DNA from: Bacteroidaceae bacterium
Lineage (GTDB): Bacteria > Bacteroidota > Bacteroidia > Bacteroidales > Bacteroidaceae
Assembly: GCA_017469685.1 (NCBI GenBank)
Contig: JAFUFW010000021.1
Location: forward strand, 1 to 64,000
Length of the DNA: 64,000 bases
Direction of reading: 5' to 3'
A program made the position numbers and the translations under genes. The notes beneath the pieces were generated by a model. The model did not search any database. It had not been told where the DNA came from and worked only from the letters and a program-made list of their open reading frames with translations. Positions 58,173-64,000 of this stretch are shown here, one piece after another (the stretch's first letter is position 1; every line of letters starts with the position of its first letter).

Positions 58173-58493
58173 CTATTCGCCTTGTTCGCCGTATTCCAGC
58201 TCGCCCTGAACCACCCATAGGAGGTCGTCAGGCTCGAATGTCCCATACTTGTCCTTTTTGGCACGCTCGGCGATAGCTTTTGCGATGGCTTCAGTGTCTA
58301 TGTCGACATAGCCGTCCTCGTCGGGCTCTTGCTCGAGCAGGCCGCTTTCGACGTAGTACTCAGCCAACAGGTCTATGAAATAGAAGAGGTCGTCGTCGGT
58401 GAACTTCTCCTTAACTTCCTGGGGGAGGTATGCACGAATGAACTCCACGGTCTGGAGGTCGTCTTCAGCTTGTGCGAGGAAATCTTCTTCCAT
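58173..58493 (-). CDS. Small acidic conserved protein
   Basis: 106-aa, very acidic, mostly helical protein (FIRAYLPQEVKEKFTDDDLF, FIDLLAEYYVESGLLEQEPD, DIDTEAIAKAIAERAKKDKY). No signal or membrane segment and no family I can name. It is convergent with rsgA, 3 bp from its stop, with no room for a terminator between. Its start is preceded by a heptad-type repeat (58501-58536). Confidence 0.7.
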   Translation of the reverse strand: MEEDFLAQAEDDLQTVEFIRAYLPQEVKEKFTDDDLFYFIDLLAEYYVESGLLEQEPDEDGYVDIDTEAIAKAIAERAKKDKYGTFEPDDLLWVVQGELEYGEQGE

Positions 58494-58500
58494 GATGTTT

Positions 58501-58536
58501 GGATTCGGGTTTAGAGATTATGGATTCGGGTTTGGT
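58501..58536. repeat. Heptad-type repeat upstream of the acidic protein gene
   Basis: GGATTCGGGTTT occurs at 58501-58512 and 58522-58533, a 21-bp step made of 7-bp units (GATTCGG, GTTTAGA, GATTATG, GATTCGG, GTTTGGT). It shares the 16-bp string TTAGAGATTATGGATT with the promoter arm at 48553. Confidence 0.75.
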
Positions 58537-58540
58537 TGCG

Positions 58541-58589
58541 AAAAAAATTTCCCCGTCATAGCCTTCTTGGGTTGAAGGTTATGGCGGGG
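58541..58589 (-). terminator. Intrinsic terminator of trxA
   Basis: On the minus strand a 16-bp stem with two G-U pairs (58574-58589 with 58551-58566) is followed by AAATTTTTTT (58541-58550). It lies 10 bp after the trxA stop. Confidence 0.85.
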
Positions 58590-58599
58590 ATTCCTGTTT

Positions 58600-58914
58600 T
58601 TAGAGTATAGCCTTGAGCTTGTCTTCGAGCACGTTCTTGGGTACGGCTCCTATTTGCTTGTCCACCACTTGCCCATCTTTGATGAAGAGGATGGTGGGGA
58701 TATTGCGAACGCCAAACTGCATAGGCAGGTCTTGGTTCTCGTCGACGTCCACTTTCCCGATGATAGCCTGTTCGGCATATTCTTCGGCCAGTTGTTCGAT
58801 GTAGGGACCTACTTTCTTGCAAGGGCCACACCATGTAGCCCAGAAGTCCACAATCATGGGTTTGCCTTGTTCAAGCAGTTCGCTGAAGTTGCTGTCAGTG
58901 ATTTGAAGTGCCAT
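58600..58914 (-). CDS. trxA: Thioredoxin
   Basis: 104-aa cytoplasmic thioredoxin: MIVDFWATWCGPCKKVGPYI with active-site Cys29 and Cys32 (CGPC), KVDVDENQDLPMQFGVRNIP with the cis-Pro loop, FIKDGQVVDKQIGAVPK. Normal length, no export signal. It sits between dnaE and the acidic protein gene with its own terminator. Confidence 0.97.
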   Translation of the reverse strand: MALQITDSNFSELLEQGKPMIVDFWATWCGPCKKVGPYIEQLAEEYAEQAIIGKVDVDENQDLPMQFGVRNIPTILFIKDGQVVDKQIGAVPKNVLEDKLKAIL

Positions 58915-59051
58915 AATGTCAGATGTTATTTAATGGTTGATAATTGAGTATTGTTGATCCTTCGCGTGTGTGCGAAAATAAAGATGTGTGTAGACCGGCT
59001 GAGCGGGTATGTATTCAATTGGGCAAAAGCCGTGCCAAAGTAGGGCGTTTA

Positions 59052-62000
59052 TTATTCTGCGTTAACTTTATAGCTGACGGCGTCGTTGCTTGTGAGGTAT
59101 TCTATTAGTTGCCTTTGCACTGCTATCTTCCGCTCGCGGCTTCGCAGCCTAATGGGCATGTGGCCCTCAGGGTCGAGTATTTGGAAGTAGAGGTCTGAAT
59201 TGCCGGGGCTGTTGTCGACGAGGTCGTGAATAGTCTGAACGAAGTCTTCATTGAGGTCGTCAAGAGATATCGTGATGGTGATGTTCTTGACTGCGTCGTC
59301 CTTCACGTCGGCCAGGAATTGAATGCTCCCTATAAGTATCTCTATGCGATTTGGGTTGTACTTGCTGGGTTGCACTTTAGCCTTCACGAAGATGGAGCTT
59401 CCGATGCTCATGTAGTTGGCCCAAGTGGTCCAGTCCTGCCCCCACAGCGGAAGTTCTCCAGAGCCAGAGAAGTCCTCGAGTGTGACGATGCCGTAGGGCT
59501 GTCCACTCTTGCCTACTCCCTGTCGCAGGGCTGTGACGATTCCTCCGAAGCTTATGTTCTGGTTGATCCATCTCTCTTTGTCTGCCAGCTCTGTGACACG
59601 GGTAGTGCAGACGTCTTTAAGCACTACGGCGAACTCATCGAGCGGGTGTGCCGATAGGTATATGCCTACGAGGTCGCGCTCGCGGTTAAGGCGTTCGAGC
59701 TGGCTCCACTGTTCGTAGTCGTTGGGGATGGGCGGCGTACTTACTTCCACATCGTCGAAGTCGTCGAAGAGCGAGGCTTCGGCTGACTGTTTGGCCTCTT
59801 GGTAAAGTTGCCCGAAACGCACGAGGGTGTCGAGGAAGGTCTCGCCTTTTATGTTGCGGGCGAAGTATTGTTCGCGGCAGAGCTGAGGTAAGCTGTCGAG
59901 AGCTCCACTGATTACGAGGCTCTCCACTCCGCTGCGTTTCACGGCAGGAATGCTTACGCGCTGAATGAAGTCGAAGATGTCGGTGAAGTCACCGTTGGTG
60001 TCGCGCTCGTTGATGATGGCATCCACGGCACTTTCGCCCAAGCCTTTGATGGCGCCGAGGCCGAAGCGTATGTTGCCGTCGGCGTCGACGCTGAACTTTT
60101 GGCGGCTCTTGTTGATGTCAGGCCCCAGCACCTGCAAGCCTAAGGCCTTGCATTCGCCCATGAGCTTGGTGATTTCGGTGATGTTGTCGAGGTTGCGGCT
60201 CAGGTCGGCAGCCATGTATTCGGCCGGGAAATTAGCCTTGAGCCAGGCCGTCTGGTAAGCGACCCATGAATAGCACGTGGCGTGGCTCTTGTTGAAGGCA
60301 TAGGATGCGAAGTCCTCCCAGTCGCCCCATATTTTCTCCAGCACCTTGGCCTCGTGGCCGTTAGCCTGCCCTTGAGTGATGAACTTAGGCTTCATGTGGT
60401 CGAGCTTGTCCTTGAGCTTCTTACCCATGGCCTTGCGCAGCGTGTCGCTCTCGCCTCTGGTGAAGCTTGCAAGCTGGCGGGAAAGCAGCATGACTTGCTC
60501 CTGGTAGACGGTGATGCCGTAGGTGTCCTTGAGGTAGTTCTCCATGCAAGGGATGTCGTACTCCACTGGCATGCGGCCCTGCTTGCGGTTGATGAAATCG
60601 GGTATATATTTCATCGGCCCTGGGCGGTAGAGGGCATTCATGGCTATGAGGTCTTCGAAGGTCGAGGGTTGCAGCTCTCGCAGGTACTTCTGCATGCCAG
60701 CAGATTCAAATTGGAAGGTGCCTGTCGTAAGTCCATTGCAGTAGAGCTGGTAGGTTGCGGGGTCTTCGATATCTATGTTGTCTATGTCGATGTCGATGCC
60801 GAGGCTGTCGTGTATGTTGCTTATAGCTTCCTTAATGATGCTGAGTGTCTTCAGCCCGAGGAAGTCCATCTTGATGAGCCCTGTGTCCTCAATGACAGAG
60901 CCCTCATACTGCGTGCAGATGATTTTCTCGCCTGTTTCCTTGTCCTCTGCGGTGCTGACGGGCACCCAGTCGCTGACATCGTCGCGGCAGATGATGACGC
61001 CGCAGGCGTGTACGCCTGTATTGCGCACGTTGCCCTCGAGCATACGTGCGAAGGTTATTGTGTTGCGCAGCGTCTCGTTGGGCGACACGGCCGCCTGCTG
61101 CAACTCGGGCACGCAAGCGATGGCGTTCGTCAGGTTCATCTTGCGTGGATTGCCTTTCTCGTCATCAGGCAGGCGGTCGGGAATGGCCTTGCAGAGAGCA
61201 TTGCTGATGTCGAGGGGCACCTTCTGCACGCGTGCCACGTCCTTTATGGCGAGCTTCGTGGCCATGGTGCCGTAGGTGATGATGTGTGCGACGTTGTTCT
61301 CGCCGTATTTCTGCGTAACCCATGAGAGCACTTTGCCACGTCCGTCGTCGTCGAAGTCAACATCTATATCGGGCAGCGAGATGCGGTCGGGGTTGAGGAA
61401 GCGCTCGAACAGGAGGTCGTACTTTATGGGATCGACTTTCGTGATGCCGAGGCAGTAGGCCACGACGCTGCCTGCTGCGGAGCCACGGCCGGGCCCTACG
61501 CTGACGCCGAGCTCGTAGCGTGCTGCATTGATGTAGTCCTGCACGATAAGGAAGTAGCCAGGGAAGCCCATTGTCTTCATCACGTGGAGCTCGAAGCGTA
61601 TGCGGTCAGTGACTTCCGTGCTGAGTTGCTCGCCGTAGATGCGCCGTGCGCCGGCCATTGTGAGCTGCTCGAGGTAGTCGGCTTCGAGTTTCAGGCGGTA
61701 GAGTTTGTCGACCCCTCCGAGTGCGTTGACCTTCTTCTCGGCCTCCTCGTCCGTGCATACCACGTTGCCGTTCTCGTCGTGCGTGAATTCATCGAAAAGC
61801 TGTTTCTCGGTAAAGCGCTGGCGGTAGTCCTCTTCGGTGGCGAACGTCTTGGGGATAGGGAAGTTCGGCATGATGGGAGAGTGGTCGATGCTGTAGGTCT
61901 CGACCTTGCCGAGCACCTCGAGTGTATTGGCCAATGCCTCTGGCACGTCGGCGAAGATGGCATTCATCTCGGCCGTAGTCTTGAACCACTCCTGCTTTGA

Positions 62001-62780
62001 GTAGAGCATTCGCTTGGGGTCGTCGAGGTCGCGGTTTGTGCCGAGGCAGATGAGGCGGTCGTGGGCCTCGGCATTCTCCTCGTCGACGAAGTGTACATCG
62101 TTGGTGCACACCACTTTCACACCATGCTTTCGTGCCAGCTCAAGGATGACCGCATTGGCCTGTTGCTGCAGGGGAAAGGTCTCACGGTTGGCACGTTGGT
62201 TGGGATCGCGCACCTCGTGGCGCATGATTTCGAGGTAGTAGTCGTCGCCGAAGACGCTCTTGTACCATTCAATGCGGCGTTCAGCCTCCGCGATGTCGCC
62301 GTTCAGAATGAAGCGAGGGACCTCGCCGGCCAGGCATGCCGAGCATACTATTAGGCCTTCTGAGTGCTTTGCCAGCTCGTCGTGGTCGGTGCGCGGGCGT
62401 GTGTAGAATCCGTCGACCCACGATTTCGACACGAGCTTTATGAGGTTGTGGTAGCCCGTCTGGTTCTTGGCGAGCACGATAAGGTGGTAGCGAGTGTTGT
62501 CTCCTCGATCCTTGTCCTTGTCGTAGAGCGTGCGTGCGGCAACGTACATCTCGCAGCCGAAGATAGGCTTGAAGGGTGGCTTGCCTTCCTCCTTGAGCTT
62601 CTTGTTGCGCTTGTTGAGGTAGTTGAAATACTCTTTCACGCCCATCATGTTGCCATGGTCGGTGATGGCCATGCCCGGCATGCCGTCGGCGATGGCTTTT
62701 TCAACGAGCTTTGGTATGCTTGCCTGGCCATCAAGCAGAGAGTACTGCGTGTGGACGTGTAGGTGTACGAATTCTTGCAT
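59052..62780 (-). CDS. dnaE: DNA polymerase III subunit alpha
   Basis: 1242-aa replicative polymerase. I choose ATG at 62780 (MQEFVHLHVHTQYSLLDGQ); ATGs at 62786 and 62822 would add residues not typical of the family, and a -7-like TACTTTTA lies about 25 bp upstream. Order: PHP domain (HLHVHTQYSLLDG, ITDHGNMMGVKEYFNYL), palm with the catalytic ISLPDIDVDFDDDGRGKVL, fingers (MNALYRPGPMKYIPDFINRK, RGESDTLRKAMGKK), helix-hairpin-helix region (FGLGAIKGLGESAVDAII), and OB domain (ISFGGIVTALRQG). Full length and intact. Confidence 0.97.
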   Translation of the reverse strand: MQEFVHLHVHTQYSLLDGQASIPKLVEKAIADGMPGMAITDHGNMMGVKEYFNYLNKRNKKLKEEGKPPFKPIFGCEMYVAARTLYDKDKDRGDNTRYHLIVLAKNQTGYHNLIKLVSKSWVDGFYTRPRTDHDELAKHSEGLIVCSACLAGEVPRFILNGDIAEAERRIEWYKSVFGDDYYLEIMRHEVRDPNQRANRETFPLQQQANAVILELARKHGVKVVCTNDVHFVDEENAEAHDRLICLGTNRDLDDPKRMLYSKQEWFKTTAEMNAIFADVPEALANTLEVLGKVETYSIDHSPIMPNFPIPKTFATEEDYRQRFTEKQLFDEFTHDENGNVVCTDEEAEKKVNALGGVDKLYRLKLEADYLEQLTMAGARRIYGEQLSTEVTDRIRFELHVMKTMGFPGYFLIVQDYINAARYELGVSVGPGRGSAAGSVVAYCLGITKVDPIKYDLLFERFLNPDRISLPDIDVDFDDDGRGKVLSWVTQKYGENNVAHIITYGTMATKLAIKDVARVQKVPLDISNALCKAIPDRLPDDEKGNPRKMNLTNAIACVPELQQAAVSPNETLRNTITFARMLEGNVRNTGVHACGVIICRDDVSDWVPVSTAEDKETGEKIICTQYEGSVIEDTGLIKMDFLGLKTLSIIKEAISNIHDSLGIDIDIDNIDIEDPATYQLYCNGLTTGTFQFESAGMQKYLRELQPSTFEDLIAMNALYRPGPMKYIPDFINRKQGRMPVEYDIPCMENYLKDTYGITVYQEQVMLLSRQLASFTRGESDTLRKAMGKKLKDKLDHMKPKFITQGQANGHEAKVLEKIWGDWEDFASYAFNKSHATCYSWVAYQTAWLKANFPAEYMAADLSRNLDNITEITKLMGECKALGLQVLGPDINKSRQKFSVDADGNIRFGLGAIKGLGESAVDAIINERDTNGDFTDIFDFIQRVSIPAVKRSGVESLVISGALDSLPQLCREQYFARNIKGETFLDTLVRFGQLYQEAKQSAEASLFDDFDDVEVSTPPIPNDYEQWSQLERLNRERDLVGIYLSAHPLDEFAVVLKDVCTTRVTELADKERWINQNISFGGIVTALRQGVGKSGQPYGIVTLEDFSGSGELPLWGQDWTTWANYMSIGSSIFVKAKVQPSKYNPNRIEILIGSIQFLADVKDDAVKNITITISLDDLNEDFVQTIHDLVDNSPGNSDLYFQILDPEGHMPIRLRSRERKIAVQRQLIEYLTSNDAVSYKVNAE

Positions 62781-62846
62781 AAGCATCAATTTTCGGGCAT
62801 AAAAGTACGTTTCTTTTAGCAAACCACCAAAAAAGGCGTGGTTTTT

Positions 62847-62877
62847 TTTGCCGCTTTACAAATAATGTCTACTTTTG
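62847..62877 (+). promoter_or_regulatory. psd promoter, full consensus
   Basis: TTTG (62847-62850), a spacer of exactly 19 bp, and TACTTTTG (62870-62877): the complete Bacteroidetes consensus, 35 bp before the ATG. Confidence 0.8.
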
Positions 62878-62912
62878 TGGAGAAAATAGTAAAATTGTAG
62901 TACTTAGCTTAT

Positions 62913-63611
62913 ATGGTTAAGCCTCTTAGAAAGATAAGAAAGAATATTAGGCTCCACCGTGAGGGTACCCATACCCTCGTCGCCGGTGCTGTAGCTCTGG
63001 CTGTCTGGTGCCTGCTCATAGGATTGCTTTTCGGTTTCTCAAGCCCGTGGTTCATAGGGCTCGTCATAGTCTGTGCTGTCGTCTATGCCATAGTGGTCAA
63101 TTTCTTCCGCTGCCCTATTCGCCTCTTCGAGGGCGAGACTGAGGGCGTGGTCGTTGCTCCGTGCGATGGAAAGGTAGTCGTCGTCGAGGAAGTTGACGAG
63201 AACGAATATTTCCACGAACGCCGCATAATGGTCAGCATCTTCATGAGCCTCTTCAACGTACATGCCAACTGGGTGCCAACGGATGGCCGCATCGTCAGCG
63301 TCGACCATCAGAACGGTCGCTACCAGGCTGCATGGCTGCCTAAGGCCAGCACCGACAACGAGCGCTCGGGCGTGGTAATAGAATCAGAGTCGGGTGCCCG
63401 CCTACTCGTGCGTCAGGTGGCAGGCGCTGTGGCCAGGCGCATCGTTACATATGTCAGTCCTGGCGACGAATGTTTCATCGACGAGCATCTCGGTTTCATC
63501 AAATTCGGCTCGCGAGTCGACCTCTACTTGCCGCTTGATGCCGAAGTCTGTGTGGCGGTCGGGCAGCGTGCGACGGGCAACGAGACTATTGTGGCTCGCC
63601 TTGCAAAGTGA
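62913..63611 (+). CDS. psd: Phosphatidylserine decarboxylase
   Basis: 232-aa short-type (archaeal-like) decarboxylase making phosphatidylethanolamine. Two N-terminal helices ([40 protein letters not shown]), then [34 protein letters not shown], and the self-cleavage motif [15 protein letters not shown], where Ser200 becomes the pyruvoyl group. No pssA appears before the window ends. Confidence 0.95.
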   Translation: MVKPLRKIRKNIRLHREGTHTLVAGAVALAVWCLLIGLLFGFSSPWFIGLVIVCAVVYAIVVNFFRCPIRLFEGETEGVVVAPCDGKVVVVEEVDENEYFHERRIMVSIFMSLFNVHANWVPTDGRIVSVDHQNGRYQAAWLPKASTDNERSGVVIESESGARLLVRQVAGAVARRIVTYVSPGDECFIDEHLGFIKFGSRVDLYLPLDAEVCVAVGQRATGNETIVARLAK

Positions 63612-63678
63612 TTCTGCGCTGTGTCTTGGCCGAACCCGGCTTTGAACTCGAATAGGCTTGCCAGGGGCGATAAAGAAA

Positions 63679-63758
63679 ACAGCCCAAGGGTTAACGCAAA
63701 AACCCTTAAGGGTTATTGCCGAAACCCTTAAGGGTTATGACCAAAACCCTTGAGGGTT
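63679..63758. repeat. 22-bp-period palindrome array, copy B
   Basis: AACCCTTAAGGGTT at 63701-63714 and 63723-63736, AACCCTTGAGGGTT at 63745-63758, and a half-matching unit at 63679: exact 22-bp steps. The spacers ATTGCCGA and ATGACCAA resemble ATGGCCAG of copy A at 37029. The last unit ends in TTTTTT, so it may terminate psd. Confidence 0.88.
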
Positions 63759-63821
63759 TTTTCATACAAGCTAAATCCCCCTGCGGAAAAGGATTATACT
63801 ATTATAATATACAAATTAAGA

Positions 63822-63938
63822 AAAACGCCCATTTCATCGATTCAAAAGATACATCTTACATACATCTTGAGAACCCGAAATCTCATCATAATTTCATCAA
63901 AATCTAACTTTATTCTTCAAAAAACGCCCATTTCATCG
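63822..63938. repeat. 18-bp direct repeat, 99 bp apart
   Basis: AAAACGCCCATTTCATCG occurs at 63822-63839 and 63921-63938. The rest of 63760-64000 is AT-rich, with no convincing gene; short open frames there lack start signals and have no recognisable product. Confidence 0.7.
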
Positions 63939-64000
63939 GTTTCCGTTCATTTTTCAAGACTAATATAATATGCTTTTCAATCTACCAAACCTCGTCACAC

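Noticed and set aside
63679-63758. CRISPR-like array
   Set aside because: Repeat of 14 bp with near-identical 8-bp spacers at a 22-bp period; CRISPR repeats and spacers are each longer and spacers differ. No cas genes are present.
63716-63968. Two overlapping open frames of 63 and 72 codons downstream of psd
   Set aside because: They run across the palindrome array and the 18-bp direct repeat, lack ribosome-binding signals, and the repeated motif they encode comes from the DNA repeat.
1-64000. tRNA, rRNA, riboswitch, insertion sequence or prophage genes
   Set aside because: I looked for clover-leaf tails, conserved rRNA strings, transposase and integrase motifs, and saw none I could support.

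Overview
The window looks like a piece of a Bacteroidales chromosome, most likely Prevotellaceae (genus not resolvable by eye). The evidence is the Bacteroidetes-type promoter -7 box (TAnnTTTG) in front of many genes, several with TTTG or TTGG 19 bp upstream, an SusR/HTCS-type hybrid sensor, DUF3822 next to rsmD, BspA-type leucine-rich repeats, C10 peptidase, and C-terminal tails of the GxYxxNGKKV type on secreted proteins. No rRNA, tRNA, CRISPR array, insertion sequence or phage gene was recognised. Most of the window is vertically inherited core plus one carbohydrate-utilisation island.

Layout. 1-2534: energy-transducing operon exbB, small membrane protein, exbD, exbD (exbB loses only the first two bases of its start codon). 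2687-5909: Lrp/AsnC and AraC regulators and a RecD-like helicase. 6005-13958: anchored hypothetical protein, DUF3822, rsmD, alaS, MerR-like regulator, small exported protein, dnaG (minus strand). 14224-36996: polysaccharide island made of a hybrid two-component regulator, a CE12-GH115 fusion, a secreted non-catalytic protein, two homologous small proteins of 52 and 60 aa, GH35, GH2, GH105, a PL26-like exo-rhamnogalacturonan lyase and a DUF4861 protein. No SusC/SusD pair is present. The enzyme set fits rhamnogalacturonan I or arabinogalactan side chains carrying glucuronic acid. 37180-41849: outer-membrane barrel, then a compact Tat module (tatA, tatC, a NapH/NapG-like fused ferredoxin with an internal twin-arginine motif, and a Tat-exported aldo/keto reductase with ferredoxin tail). 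41955-51985: a very large C10 peptidase with EF-hand loops and leucine-rich repeats, nucleoside kinase, UPF0597 cysteine desulfidase-like protein, mtnN, and two small membrane proteins. 52180-56464: a VTC-domain / DUF4956 / DUF2490 / beta-helix operon. 56622-63611: frr, rsgA, small acidic protein, trxA, dnaE, psd. 63612-64000 holds repeats only.

Three observations stand out. First, a recurrent class of short tandem arrays, mostly of four units, with exact periods of 7, 8 or 22 bp, found at gene ends, in promoter regions and inside coding sequence; the 22-bp arrays are made of palindromes, one with compensating arm changes. Second, two homologous small proteins (start M[KR]KIY, VKG near the end) sit directly behind large secreted proteins that share the same N-terminal domain and tail. 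Third, the Tat-ferredoxin-reductase operon puts an apparently intact aldo/keto reductase catalytic tetrad outside the cytoplasm. All identifications are by eye from motifs; no database search was run.
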